Assembly (NCBI GenBank): GCA_905221605.1
Contig: CAJNDS010001957.1
Span: 630,438-694,437, forward strand
Length of the DNA: 64,000 nucleotides
Source of the DNA: Symbiodinium natans
Lineage: Eukaryota > Sar > Dinophyceae > Suessiales > Symbiodiniaceae
Direction of reading: 5' to 3'
Shown one piece after another: positions 1-11,303 of the stretch. The notes beneath the pieces are model-generated. The model did no database searches, was not told the origin of the DNA, and saw only the letters and a program-made list of their open reading frames with translations. The number at the start of each line of letters is the position of its first letter. Within the stretch, counting starts at the first letter, position 1. The translations under genes and the position numbers were made by a program.

Positions 1-689
1 TGTGTCGCGTTTTGGCAGGCGCTTCCACCTGCTGGAGAGGAGGATCAAACCAAGATGCAGGTGGCGCCCCTCCGTGTCACTGGTTTTTCTTTGCTTGACT
101 TGCGGCGTAAGCCATTGTTGCCCAGCTACTGCCGCATGTTTCGCCTTTGCATAGACGATGAGCATAGCAAGCCACTAGAAGTCCTGATGCCTAGTGGAAT
201 CGGGATCCTTTTTGCGTCCTTTGCTTTGCCTGTGTCACTATGGAGGGTTAGAACTTTGGCCGTGCCGCTGCGCGCCGCAGTGTCAAAGGGGGGAACATGA
301 GAGCGCAGGAAAGAGGAACAGGAAAGCACGCAAATGCTGATACGGGAGGTTCGCAATACCACGCAAGCAGACCTGTAAGCCTCTTGATATGAGCAGCGCA
401 TTGGCTCGTGCTTCGAATCATGTCCAGCATGACTCATGCCGAACAAATAAACAGTGTAAGCTCGAAGAACATGTGCGTGAGTGTGCCACGCCTTTCGCCC
501 ACGAACGAGGTCTGCAACTAAGATTGCATCAGTTAGGCTGTCAGTGTGATTCCTGCGGCTGGAGGACTGAAGTGACTTGAAACTTGCACAAGGCAAAAAA
601 GGGCGCGATTGAGCTCTTCCAGCTGCGCCACAAAGGCAGAACAGGGTCCCTGACTTCGGCAAACAGCAGGTAAGACTGACCGAGCCAGG

Positions 690-1172
690 ATGCAGCAGCC
701 ATCGCGCGACCTGTGGCAGAAGCTTCCGGGTTATACTTCAGATGAGGTGCCAGAGCCGCCACTGGATTTGAGGGCTACAGGAACTCACCATTTTCTGCCC
801 GTGCCCATTCCCCATGCGAAGGAAGAGGACACCAGCAGCGAGCGAAGCGGGCGAAGCGAGCCGACGGCTTCGCAGCTTGAGGGCCGGCTCACGGAGGCCA
901 CAATACGGACATGGACGGACATGGACGGTGCAGACATCAGACTGTTCTTGATGGGTGTCTTGCAATGCGTCAGCTACGTCGGTTGTTGTGTCCTTTGCCT
1001 TTTGCCAAATTGGACATGCGGTTGGCGTCCAAGAACCCTTGGCGCTGAACCAAAAAATGAAGGCATGTTCGACGAACCCCACAAGGTCCACGCAAGAGCA
1101 CGCTCCCCCCCCCCGCCAAGGTCCGAGCAAGGTCTTGAAAATCATGTGTTGCAAAACTACGCCATGACTTAA
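690..1172 (+). CDS. Possible 5' exon upstream of the TTLL gene (unrecognised)
   Basis: An open frame begins at a true ATG (690) and runs for 160 codons. Its first ~90 residues are charged and low-complexity, with Pro/Glu/Ser-rich stretches such as EEDTSSERSGRSE, as is common for the disordered N-termini of tubulin-ligase-like proteins. After about codon 95 the composition changes and a run of C precedes the end, so an exon here would probably stop before the ORF does. It lies ~330 bp upstream of the TTLL exon on the same strand. I see no domain that identifies it. The opposite strand is open over the same stretch, so coding status is unproven. Confidence 0.2.
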   Translation: MQQPSRDLWQKLPGYTSDEVPEPPLDLRATGTHHFLPVPIPHAKEEDTSSERSGRSEPTASQLEGRLTEATIRTWTDMDGADIRLFLMGVLQCVSYVGCCVLCLLPNWTCGWRPRTLGAEPKNEGMFDEPHKVHARARSPPPPRSEQGLENHVLQNYAMT

Positions 1173-1501
1173 CACCACGGAAAGCAAGAATGAAGAATGT
1201 GCACGGGACTGAGCACCTTGGTGGGTGTAGGGATTGGGAAGACTGCGTTTCAGGTGCTGTCTTCGATGTCCTCCCGTGGCATGGATCGCCCCATGATTCA
1301 GCCGAAGTCTCACACGTGCTGAGCAAGGGAGATCATGAGCGCAGGGCGATGACTTCGCCCATGTGCCGAGGTTTCGGCCTGTACCGCCTCCGGGCAGCAA
1401 GGCTTCCTCTCAGCCGGGACCCGAGTTGATGTGGGCCATCTCGGGCTCATTTCAGGGCCAGGGTCCCAAACGATTTTGTGATGGGGACTTTTTGAATCTT
1501 T

Positions 1502-3190
1502 TTGAGTCACTTGAGGACCGCAGGCAAGAGTCGCTCATCTACCTTGCCAGCATTCCTTCTAAATGGAGCGGATGCACCTCTCCTGCAAGAGACATTCGCC
1601 TACAACGGGATGACCCAAACCATTGGAAATGACTATGCGATTCAGTGGTCTGGTCCAAATATAAAGGATGCAGTGTACCAGAACATGACGGAATGGCAGA
1701 GGATCAACCACTTCCCGGGCTCAACGGAGCTGACCCGAAAGGATCGACTCTGGCTTCACTTTGCAGAGATGGCTAGAAGCTATGGCAAACGTTGTTTCGA
1801 CTTCGTGCCAGAGACCTATGTCTTGCCAGAACAGTTTGATGAGTTTCTGAAATGCTATCAAAGGACACGATGCACATGGATTGTAAAGCCGAACTCATCA
1901 TCGCGAGGTCGAGGTATATTCATTCTGCAGGATCTTGCCGAGCTTCCTATAGACGAGAATGTCGTGGTTTCCCGGTACGTCATGAACCCACTTCTGATTC
2001 AAGATCTCAAGTTTGACTTGCGCGTGTATGTATTGGTAACTTCCTTCGACCCGTTGAAGGCCTTCATCTACCGTGAAGGTCTAACCCGCTTTGCTTCGGC
2101 GCCTTACAGCACAGAGCCGGAACACATGCAGGATGCATTCCGTCACTTGACGAACTACTCGATCAACAAGAACTCCTGTACTTTCGTAGAGAATAGCGAC
2201 CTTCGATGTGACAACGTTGGCCACAAGTGGAGCTTATCCGCGTTGAACAAGCACCTGCGCTGTGTTGGAGTGGATGTTGATCTCATGTGGACTCGGATCA
2301 TGGATTTGATTGTGAAAACCTTGCTGTCAGTGGAGCCTGCCATTAGCGCCAGGACGAGGCAAGTGTCGGCAGGAAGGGAGAACTGCTTCGAGCTTTACGG
2401 CTTCGACGTGTTGGTAGATGACGAACTGAAGCCATGGCTCCTAGAAGTAAACCTTAGTCCAAGCATGCAGGCGGATTCGCCATTGGACTGGCAAATCAAA
2501 AGCTCCCTGCTGGCTGACACCTTCAATATAGTGGGAGTTTGCTCGTCGGAACGTACCAGCCCGAAAGTGGAGCGGGCACGCAATCTGTATACGCAACCCT
2601 GGAAGCAGGTACCCAAAGATGCCAAAGGTGAATGCATGCAAGAGGACATTCCGGTGGACGAGAATCTTCCTCCGGTTGTGCTGAATGCGCTGCCCGACTC
2701 GGCGCTCAGAATGATCGCCAAGTCCATCGGCGAGCGTGCGCGGTGTCACAATTTCGTTCCCCTTTATCCAACTCGTGCAGCCGTGAAGCGTTATGGTGTC
2801 ATCACAGAGGCCCGTACGCAGTCAGGCACGCAGTCAGGAAGTTTGTGTCGCAGCCCGATCTTCCCCACTCCCATTCTGCCCAGTCTCTCACTCTCCCAGA
2901 TTTGGGCTTCCATTTTGTATGGGCCTCCTCCGCTGCGCTCAGCCACCCAGATCAGACCCGACTCACTGGAATCTGGGTCTGAAGACAAGGAAGCTCCGAG
3001 ATTGCCAGAAGGCTTTCAGCCCATTCAGCCAATTCCGCCCTCTGAGCCACAGCGAGCTGTGTCAGATCTGGAGAGCCTTCTTGGACCGACTGGAACACCG
3101 TCTTGGAAGGACACATGTTCTGGGCTTTCTGGCTTGGAGAGTTGTGGCAGTTGCAGGTTGCGACGCAAGCGCGAAAACTTCATGGGCTAA
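1502..3190 (+). CDS. Tubulin-tyrosine-ligase-like (TTLL) polyglutamylase, main catalytic exon(s)
   Basis: This encodes an ATP-grasp glutamate ligase of the TTLL family, which adds glutamates to tubulin tails, mainly on ciliary and flagellar microtubules. Visible family blocks in order are: INHFPGS followed by RKDRLW (1700-1750); the ATP-binding WIVKPNSSSRGRGI (about 1880-1920); DLKFDLRVYVLVTS with the following F-x-YREGLTRFAS block (2008-2100); RHLTNYSINK (2140-2170); and ELYGFDVLVDDELKPWLLEVN, which carries the metal-binding E and N, then LSPSM (about 2390-2470). The order and spacing resemble the TTLL4/TTLL5 group. The frame opens after a stop at 1493 and has no convincing ATG before the domain, so the first ~35 codons are probably intron and earlier exons are missing. 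Recognisable family similarity ends near 2810; the Ser/Pro-rich remainder to 3190 may be read-through into an intron. The enzyme identity is secure; the exon limits are not. Confidence 0.88.
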   Translation: MSHLRTAGKSRSSTLPAFLLNGADAPLLQETFAYNGMTQTIGNDYAIQWSGPNIKDAVYQNMTEWQRINHFPGSTELTRKDRLWLHFAEMARSYGKRCFDFVPETYVLPEQFDEFLKCYQRTRCTWIVKPNSSSRGRGIFILQDLAELPIDENVVVSRYVMNPLLIQDLKFDLRVYVLVTSFDPLKAFIYREGLTRFASAPYSTEPEHMQDAFRHLTNYSINKNSCTFVENSDLRCDNVGHKWSLSALNKHLRCVGVDVDLMWTRIMDLIVKTLLSVEPAISARTRQVSAGRENCFELYGFDVLVDDELKPWLLEVNLSPSMQADSPLDWQIKSSLLADTFNIVGVCSSERTSPKVERARNLYTQPWKQVPKDAKGECMQEDIPVDENLPPVVLNALPDSALRMIAKSIGERARCHNFVPLYPTRAAVKRYGVITEARTQSGTQSGSLCRSPIFPTPILPSLSLSQIWASILYGPPPLRSATQIRPDSLESGSEDKEAPRLPEGFQPIQPIPPSEPQRAVSDLESLLGPTGTPSWKDTCSGLSGLESCGSCRLRRKRENFMG

Positions 3191-3650
3191 TGCCAGAGGT
3201 TTCTGGAGAGATATCCAGCAGTTGAAGAGGGGGTTTTGGCTTTTTGTTTCTCAGGAGACGTGGCCAGGACCTGCTGCGCCTGCGCAGTTGCCGGCCAGTG
3301 TGGCAGACCCTGGAAGCAGCCTGGAGGACCGAGAGGCCGAAGGGGCACAGCCTCAGAGAAAGATTCCCTTGAATACCCTGATGCTGTACTTCAGCATGCA
3401 GTAGAGTTTTGCAGGCTTCTGAGCAGTTGCAATGGTGTGTCCCTTGGCAGTATGCTCTGATGGCCGCCCGCCGCACTCTACGAGCCCTTTCAGGACATAT
3501 CTCCAAGCTAAGTCTCAGAAGAGTTCCCGAGGCTCTTGCATGTGCCACAGATACAGCAGGAAAGTCGTGTCGACCAAGTGGCAAGGTGGGAGGCCTACGC
3601 GGCCCTAATTTGCCCTGCGCATGCCATCCTCAGCATGAAAGGCTTATCCC
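3191..3650 (+). other. Region downstream of TTLL exon, possible further exons
   Basis: Several + strand frames remain open here, for example 3236-3404 and 3409-3660, with fragments that read as plausible protein (a LEDREAEG segment near 3330). None matches a family I recognise, and no single frame is continuous. They may be 3' exons of the TTLL gene or simply untranslated sequence. Confidence 0.2.
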
Positions 3651-3716
3651 AAGGACTTGAGCCCTTCTTGAGCATGCTTGAACCCTTCTTGAGCCCTTCT
3701 TGAGCCCTTCTCTGGT
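3651..3716 (+). repeat. Short tandem repeat, CTTGAGCCCTT-type unit
   Basis: Imperfect tandem copies of an ~11-base unit (TTGAGCCCTTC and variants with TTGAGCATGC or TTGAACCCTTC) lie directly after the TTLL region. It is probably intergenic. Confidence 0.75.
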
Positions 3717-6700
3717 TCCAAAGGCTGATCAGGCCGCGGGAGTCGCTTCCTCTTCAATGAACATGGCATCATGCCGAGCACTTGGGCATGGCCTTGCCTT
3801 GGCTTGTTTCAAATGCAGTTTCCAAAAATGAGAACACCAATGTGCACACACGGTCCCCATAGGTCTCTTGCTTATGGAGTACCTCATGCGCATGGAGGTT
3901 GCGAGTGGCTGGAGACAAGAGACATACAGAGACATACACTTGCTATCACGTATCCTTCGCCAAAGACATACTCTTCCCACCCTCCGAGCTGATGTTGTTG
4001 TGGTTGCTGTGTCAGGTGGCGTGCGATAATCTGGGACCAGCTGCTCGTGCACGGTTGGTGCGCACCTTTGAACTATGGAGCCATAAACAGGCTGCATGCT
4101 CCACTTTTTGGAGCAAAAGGGCCGATGACAGACTGGTCCCTGGCCATAGAAACTTTGAGGCTCGGAGCGCTTCGTATGCGCGTTTGTCCAGCTTTCACCA
4201 GCAGCTTCCTGGAGCATCTGGACAGAGGGCCTGCACCTGAGGCTTTGCTGAATAATGACACTGCTTGTTTTGATGTGGGATGCTCCCGATTTACCTAGTG
4301 TAGAAAAGCTTGTGAATGAGGCTAAAGACATTGCAGAAGCTTCGCCCAACAGCCAACAGGCTGTCAGAAAGATGTGCATCGTACCAAGTCGAAAGGTGAT
4401 ATCCTTCGGCGGTCTCGTGTGTATCATCTGTGGCCAGGCCAGCGAGGGCAGTCTAATTGAGGATCTCGGGACTGCATGTGGGGGCCCAAGCGGATTGGGA
4501 TAACCGGGATTAAATTGGGGAATTCTGGCTAGGCCTAGCGGCCTAGTGCAGTGCCTCTTCTTCAGGCCGACACAGCCTCGATGTCTTGGAAACGGCCGCG
4601 TGGCAAGAGGCCGTGGGGCCGTGGAGCTTGAGTTTCCCACCCAAGGGTGCTCTGCTCTGCTGCTGCGAGGTTGATCGTGCCCGGTCCCTGGAGAGCTAAA
4701 CTGTCAATGTTGATGCTGTAGTTGTGGCACATCTACGATGCATTCCATATAGTATCTATCGCTGCCACAGCATCTAGAATTCTAGAATGTCGTCAGGACA
4801 TGGACTCGCTCGGTGACGAGCCAGACTGCAAGCCTCGTGAGAACCTCCCAAGTGAGAGTCCAAGGCTTTCACCGTTGTGTGGGTTAGGTAATGTTAGGTT
4901 GCTCATTGCTCGCCCGAGATCAGAAATGTGGTGCCGAATCATCAGATGAGTGTCAGCCACAAGGTAATCGTTCCAGGATGCTGACCAAACGCAGGAAGCT
5001 CAACATAGCTCCGAGCAGAGTCTTTGTAGTGTCCAAACTTTCACTAAGATTTGCATAGTTACCAAGGCCTACCAAAAGCTTTCGTGCACAGCAAGGAGTG
5101 CAAGAAGCTGCTCAAGGTCTCAGCTAATGACGACTAGGCCTTTGCTTTTGCTGTCGCCGTGCCTGCCGGACGAGCAGGTTTTGCCAGAACTTCGCGCGGC
5201 TGACTTGGAAAGTCTGCTGCACTGAGCCCAGCTGGTGATTCAACGTGATTCAATCAGTGCAAACTTCCAATCTCTTGCGACAATAGCCGTCGAAGACGGA
5301 AGATGATCAGGAGCGGGCCTGTGGCTGGCAGTTGCCATTCAAGCAATGAGGACATTTGCTCCCTGCTCTGGCCTCAGTATATCTGAGTCTTTGTGAGTGT
5401 GGTTTTCCAGGGTAGAACCTTTCAATCTTTTCTATTCCAGGTCGCTCTAAGATGTTGTAAGACCCCAGATTAGTTCATTGTTTTTTCCAGGGCTTGTCCT
5501 CGCTCTTGCAAGCTTGCAAGGCTGGAGTGCTTCAAGGTGTCCGATGCGCCGGAGGTTGGGCAAGTGCCAGTACAATGATATACAATGCTGAGAAAGAGAA
5601 GTCGCAGTCAGCAATGCGAATGCAGCCGAATGCAACAGCCAGGTTCAGGAGGGAGGGGACCTCCACCGGTGCCTCATCTCCTGATTGGTAAATGCATGGC
5701 AAATGCTGGCTGGAAGCGACTGGTGTCTTCAACATGGACTGCTTGTACTGGCAGGTCGACCTCGCAACCTGGTAGTGCTGGCCCCAGTTATATCTGAGAG
5801 TCAGGGCGGAGTGCATGTTGCGGGAGATGGTGCTGCTGCACGAGGTCTTTGGCATGCATCTTCATCGGCAAATCTGTGTTTGCCTTATGCCAAATCAGGA
5901 TGTCAAGGTACGACATTCGTGTGCATGTCCATCTGGAACCGGAGCCGGTGGATGTGCATGAAATTTGGGACTTGGGCTCGGTTGCAATGGGTACCGGGGC
6001 GACAAAGCACCATCGCATGACAATTGTGGCGGTTCTCTCGTGCTCTTTCGCAGCTTGGAGTGCCACACCCCAGCTTGCGTTTCAATCTGATCTTCTTCGA
6101 TCTCGGTGTGCGCAAGCATTGCTTAGAGGCGGGGAAGTGGTCAACGACTTTGAAAATTGGTCCAGCACATAGTGGACGGCGGTGCGCTCTGAGCGAGCAG
6201 CTGTGCGCAGCTGTGCGCAGCAGGCGACTCACTTGGGACACGTGGGACACTCGGGAGAATCTTTTTGACCACGCCTTCCGCAGAAAGAACGTGCAACCCC
6301 TCGCAGATACAGCAAGCCAATTCGAACAATGAAAGTCGAGAACAACTCGGCATTTACAATGTTCTTGTCGCTCAAGCCGCCGATGCTCATGGTGCGGTTG
6401 TCCGGCAGTACATGCCCCGGACAGCCACACCATTAGAAATCATGGGGCCGTGTCTGTGGGGGCATTTTAGGCATTTTGTAGGTTCCAGCCTCATCGGTAG
6501 TTCGGATTTGGTGGAGCTGTCCTTCCTTGTCAGAATTCAGTTTACCACCTGGGAACACATGCCCTGGCATACTCCAAGGATGCGAACGAGATCTCATGTC
6601 TTGCCGATGATTGGAACAGAGCTGCGACCCCAGAATGACCAAAGCATGGCATGTGTAAACGTGCAAGTGCTGCGCAGGCCCAGCGGATGTCAAAAAGGCA

Positions 6701-7343
6701 AATGTCAGAGCCTTCCACTTTTGTGTTTGGGGATTGAGATTGGTCCAGATGAATCTTCTCAGGTGAGGGAATCTGCGGACCATTGTCGGAGATCCTTGCC
6801 GCGGTAACTTTCTTAGAGCAAGGTCCCCATTCGACAATGTCTCAGCATGTTTCTACCGCCTTAGGCTGCAGTGGCGCACGCCGAGTCACGATCTCAGTGG
6901 CTTCGTGGCTTGGCTGAGCAAGGCAGAGCCAGACTGAACTCGTCGGGATTGAGGACAAGCCGGCCTTGTCGGCGACCTCACGTTCCCGGTCGAAGAAGTC
7001 CTCCTAAACACCGAGGCGGCGAGCGTGTTGGGCATCGTTGTCCTTGGATCACCGCAGCATGGAGAGACGAATGGAGGCTTGAGCAGCTCAAACTTCGCAT
7101 CATGGTCCAGATTCTCCAGTGCAGGGCTTTTGCTCCCGAAGAAACAACATTCCAATTGTCCATGCAGAGCTGCTAGTAAGCTGCTAGTAAGCTGCTAGTA
7201 GCTGCTTGCTTCATGAGGTGCAAAGTCCTTGCCGCATTCGACGATGATGAAGGAGGTCACTGCATCCTTGGCCCTGGCCTCTGGAGATACGGTGCTTGTG
7301 TGGATATGCCATGATATGCCCGGATGAGGCACATCGCATTGCG
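3717..7343. other. 3.6 kb with no recognised gene
   Basis: No protein family could be identified. Short + strand frames with protein-like composition occur near 4050-4480 (including a VEKLVNEAKDIAEASPNSQQ segment) and near 5490-6170 (an RVHVHLEPEPVDVHEIWDLG segment). They are broken by stops and could be isolated exons of a gene I do not recognise. A 303-codon open frame on the minus strand (3729-4640) has no recognisable motif and overlaps these, so I do not call it a gene. Confidence 0.3.
7169..7208 (+). repeat. 11-base tandem repeat GCTGCTAGTAA
   Basis: Three near-perfect copies of GCTGCTAGTAA are followed by a decayed copy. It lies in non-coding sequence. Confidence 0.8.
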
Positions 7344-7613
7344 ATGCCCGTCCCACGCTTTGTGTTCGGGGCTTTACTTCTTCTCAGTTTTCTTGTGTCG
7401 GAGCTTGGAGGTCAGTCCCTTAGCCACAACTGGTTCCTCTCAGGTCAACAGGTGCAACAGGTATCCGGCGCGCATCAAAAGTACGAGCCGGTGCCCAAGG
7501 GGCAAGTTCCCACGAAACTTTTACAGTGCAGTTCATGTGTAGTTTGGAAGCGGTCGGAAAGCTTTGCGCTAGCGAAGGCCTTGCCGGAGATTCCGCCAGA
7601 GGACCGGGCCTAA
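7344..7613 (+). CDS. Candidate small secreted or membrane-anchored protein (or exon)
   Basis: From the ATG at 7344 an 89-codon frame runs to a TAA-type stop at 7613. The N-terminus is MPVPRF followed by a strongly hydrophobic stretch (VFGALLLLSFLVSELGG), typical of a signal peptide, then a polar tail with a CSSC pair. An in-frame ATG also occurs 36 bases upstream (7308). I recognise no family. It lies between unannotated sequence and a short decamer-like repeat, in the same orientation as all other genes. It could be a first exon, a small gene, or chance. Confidence 0.28.
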   Translation: MPVPRFVFGALLLLSFLVSELGGQSLSHNWFLSGQQVQQVSGAHQKYEPVPKGQVPTKLLQCSSCVVWKRSESFALAKALPEIPPEDRA

Positions 7614-7662
7614 GGACCTGAAAGGACCTGAGAGGGCCTGAAAGGACCTAAAAAGGACCTCG
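7611..7662 (+). repeat. Short tandem repeat of AAGGACCTGA/AGGGCCTGA units
   Basis: Four to five imperfect copies of a 10-base unit, AAAGGACCTG and variants, follow immediately after the small ORF that ends at 7613. Confidence 0.7.
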
Positions 7663-8690
7663 TATATAGTGAGCTCAGCCATCAACGTTGTGAGCTGACG
7701 GCAGGTGCGGGCTCCAGCTGAAGGCGGAGCGGGCATCCACGCAAGACGTTAGCGCATCTTTTCGTTAGGTTGCTGTTGCAGAGTCCCTCCATGCCCACCC
7801 TCTTTGGTGGAACTTTGGAGGCATTTGCCTCAGGAATGGGTGCAATGGTCAGGGCCGCAAAAGTAATCCTTTTCGAGATCGTTTTCTGAAAATGGTTTCC
7901 ATGACCCCTGCCAAAAAGGGTGCGTGCACACACGCTGGCTGCAAGCACACCCAGTCACAACACGCATTGCAGGAGTCAAATGAAGCCCAGCACCCCGGGT
8001 TGTAGCGCCGCAAACACTACAACCGTTCTATATCCTTGTGACTTTTGCGGTTTTTGAATGCTACTTTGCGACTCGCACAATGCAGGCAGACTTGGCAGCA
8101 AGGACGCTTGCTCCTCAATTTTTCAAGTGCCGAAGTCGTGGCTTCTTTGCGAGAGCCATTCGGAGATATCGGGATGCCTCTGTAAGGCTGGTGACTCCTC
8201 GCGGGCTTCCTCAGCGACTTGATGGCAATTGCACGCGTCTGTGAATTGCAGCCACGGAGTCACTGACGGAGTCACCGTGTTCACTGGGCAGCTTGTGTCT
8301 TATTGAAGGCGACTCGGGCAGCTGCCGCTGCAAGGTTTGACATAGAGCTCTGAAAAGAGCTCTTTCAGTGCGTCCTGGCTCACCGGGGTTCGAAGGGCTT
8401 ACGCGAAGCACTGTTGTATTCATAAGCAAGATTTCACCTGTGGAAAGAGGACTTTCCAAAGGAGAGCTTGTTCAACAGCATACTGGCAGTAGACGTATGC
8501 AAAATGCAAACGCTGAAGAAGGAAACTCCTCATCCACCGAGATCAGATGTTGTGCTTAAGGCAAACCTCGGCTTGATCTCATTTGTCAGCTCTAGAAGCA
8601 CTCGGTCCCTTGCCAAGCAAGTCAAGGCCCAGGTTTCACCGGGAAAAAGTGCACCCGTTCATTTTGTTCGGGTCGCAATTAGGGAGTAGG
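7663..8690. other. No recognised gene
   Basis: Short overlapping frames on both strands show no family motif, and no repeat structure is apparent. Confidence 0.3.
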
Positions 8691-8966
8691 ATGGTTAGGT
8701 CTGAATTAACGTTTCTGCAAGAATTCGCAACCTCCAGGTTGTGGTGCTGCAAGGCTACAGATTCACGCCGAGCTACGTATGCCGCGGTCAACAAGTTCTT
8801 CTTTTCACTCTTGGCATTGCTTTGTGTCTTGTGTCTTGTATCGTCTTTACTGTCCTTCGCAGATGTGGAAGCAGCATCGGGAGTCGATCCTGAAGACGTT
8901 GCAGGACTGCTTGCCAAGATGCCTGCACTTGTCCTCCCTGGTACCAGTCTAGATCGTCACGTGTAG
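8691..8966 (+). CDS. Candidate small single-pass membrane protein or exon
   Basis: From the ATG at 8691, 91 codons run to a stop at 8966. A 21-residue hydrophobic helix (FFFSLLALLCVLCLVSSLL plus flank) sits at residues ~34-55, preceded by a basic/Cys segment and followed by an acidic DVEAASGVDPEDV tail. This fits a type II anchor or an internal TM exon. No family is recognised. It lies ~820 bp upstream of the first anoctamin exon that I can identify and might belong to an upstream exon of that gene, although anoctamin N-terminal domains are normally soluble. Confidence 0.3.
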   Translation: MVRSELTFLQEFATSRLWCCKATDSRRATYAAVNKFFFSLLALLCVLCLVSSLLSFADVEAASGVDPEDVAGLLAKMPALVLPGTSLDRHV

Positions 8967-9786
8967 ATACATTCGCGAATGGGATCGCAGAACTGCGGCC
9001 TCAGCCTGTACTGCTTCTACAGCAGAGATAGAGATCAAATCTTGGCTCCATGCTCAGCTCCGGAAGAGACGTTGTGACGGCAGCTACGGTGGCTGTTCAA
9101 TCTCGGCAGTGCGCAGGGCAGATCTGTGCAGGTAAAGATTGGTGCCGGTGCACAGAAGCTCCGAGACACCGCCGCCAGGTCCGACAGCGTCGGGCAAGAG
9201 CAGCCAAGAAGTGTAGCCATGCTGCTGTCCGGCGCAATTGCTAGACCAGCGTAGCAGGCAACATTGGTGAAACATGCGCTGTAGCTGCAGCTTCTATGAG
9301 GTGTTCTTTCAGTCTGTTCCAGTCCATCATTCCCCATCGAACCGCCTGTGAGAGAAGCAAAGGATCGTCTGTTGTTGCCAGGAAGCGATACAAGCTTCAA
9401 CTGAAGAAGGCAAGCCGAAGGGAGACTAGTTTGCGGGGACTTGCTCATGCCATGACATGGAGCAAAGCCAAAGTTAGACTCAATGCTAGTGCCGATCCTT
9501 ACCTCACCGGTGTCGAGGAGTACCTTAGTGCCTTTGCGGAGTTCCGCCATGACTATCCGGGGAGGTGCCTGAGCAGCATTGGTGACGAACAGATGTGCCC
9601 CGTGCAAAGTAGCTTCAGGCCGGAGTTTCGCTTCGCCGACCGGCGTATTATCTCCCACATCTATCAGACGCACACAGAGGACCCACAATGCACAAGTGAG
9701 CATGCTGGTCCTTGGGCATGCAACTGACAGGACAACTTGGATGGCAGCAGCATCTTCAAAACGATCGACAAGTACCTCAGCATAGA

Positions 9787-11297
9787 TCGATACGCTTTTT
9801 GGTTTTTGAGACTCCGTTGAAACTCAGGATCCAGCTGATCTACCATATCATCCAATCCAAAGACAAAGACTGTGCAGGCGTTTGTGAGCGTTTGTTCGTA
9901 AAGACAAAGAGCCTCGTCCTTGCCGCCACAACAGGCATCAACGTGGCGAAGCTTCTTCACCAAAAAGAGGTGAAGGCGCAAATAAAAGACACAGTGGCTA
10001 CCAGCGGCTGCAGCTAGTTCGAGCATGGCGACTGGCGACTGGCCATATCAGGACACACAGGTGGTCAGCTTTCTTTTGCCAGGCTTTCTTTCCGTTGCAT
10101 GAGCCGTCTGTGATGGATAAGTTCAAGGCAGCTCAGGCTACGGGACTGTTCATGACTGCCCACGATCGCATGGTTTCATGTCAGCTCTATGTGCCCTGAC
10201 TCTGCCAGTGGAAATGGTTCTGGCCGGACGAAGAGCACGCGAATCGGCTGCGAGACTACTTTGGTGACAAGGCAACTTCAGCTGCATTCTTTGCTTCATG
10301 ATCATGTTGATGGGACGAAATCACAATCCGGATCCATACAGACGCTTCTAGCATGGTCCTGTTTCAGATCACATTCTACTTCCTGTGGATGGCCTTCTAC
10401 GTGAAGTGGCTCTCGCCGTTGGCGTGCCTAGGTGCTCACTGATAGTAAGGTGGCAACCAACCACCAAGCAGTTTCAATATAGCAGGCCTTGTGCTACAAT
10501 TCATTGACTGGTGTGTTCTTGGCTCAGACCTGCTTTGCAGACGTTGGCTCCTGCCACATCTGGCTTGCTTTCTGCAGCCCCTGGACTCAGGCACGGACGC
10601 CCGACAATGTGACGGCGATTCCTTTTTGCGTTCGCCCTGTACATGCCTATTCCACAACATGCATGAGTAAGGCCATTGCACTCTTCATGCTAGGTGTTGC
10701 GTTCGTTGCCTGTGAGGTACTGATGAGCATCTGGTCTTTGTGCTTGCCACATTTCTGGCGCCGGCAGGAGGCCGTGTCCCAGCGTTTCAAAATGCTCTTC
10801 AGGGATGTTTTGAGGTGGGGTGACATGCGTGTCATCACAGAAAGCATCCGCGAGGCCAAATGTGCCATCAGCTGGGGCTCGATGGATCTGGTTGCTGCCT
10901 TATGCGGTCTCACACTGCTTAGTGCCTGAGTGTTTCAACGCACATGAGTCCGAGGTCGAACAGCTAGAGCCTCACCGACCGGAGCACACGGGAGAGCAGC
11001 TCATTAACCCTGTGACTTCGCAGGCTCTCGCCAGTTTGGCCCTCGTAGCCTTGTTGTCGATTGTTGTCCAAGGCCAATGCATGTCCAGCATATTTTGACA
11101 GGCAGAGCCGTACTACCCGTTTGCTAAGCGCATCTTCAAGTGCGCTTGGGGCGATGTTTTTTGTCAAAGCTGTACTTATCACAGCCGGTTGCATGCATGC
11201 CACTCGCGTGATGTTGATGCTGATAGTGCAAACGCTTCTGTCCGCTGCCTCGGTTCGTCATGGAAGCATTGTCCGTGCAGCAGTGTTGCTGTGGTAG
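9787..11297 (+). CDS. Anoctamin (TMEM16) family channel/scramblase, N-terminal part to about TM2
   Basis: Anoctamins are Ca-activated chloride channels or lipid scramblases with ten membrane helices. Splicing recovers the family order. The cytoplasmic domain has LRIQLIYHIIQ (about 9815-9860), then AFFPLHEP from 10,083. Next come LRDYFGD and ITFYFLWMAFYVKWLSP (TM1 signature, about 10,250-10,425), DNVTAIPF, IWSLCLPHFWRRQE joined to AKCAISWGSMDL (the family's W-KR-Q...WG block), RPEHTGE, and EPYYPFAKRIFK. A hydrophobic helix, MLMLIVQTLL (TM2, about 11,205), follows. Modelled introns are 9994-10082, 10173-10208, 10272-10367, 10434-10485, 10628-10693, 10771-10854, 10891-10930, 11012-11101 and 11142-11184; five start with GC. 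Reading phase is kept across every join. Nothing resembling TM3-TM10 follows before the EF-hand ORF, so the gene appears truncated here; the missing part has a counterpart at 32-36 kb. Upstream exons are not resolved. Confidence 0.82.
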
Positions 11298-11303
11298 GAA
11301 ATC

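Noticed and set aside
3729-4640. 303-codon minus-strand frame
   Set aside because: No recognisable motif and against the uniform gene orientation; competing + strand frames exist. Cannot be supported.
9035-9703. 222-codon minus-strand frame overlapping the anoctamin start
   Set aside because: No family match, and the adjoining + strand exons belong to an identifiable anoctamin; treated as a shadow or intronic frame.
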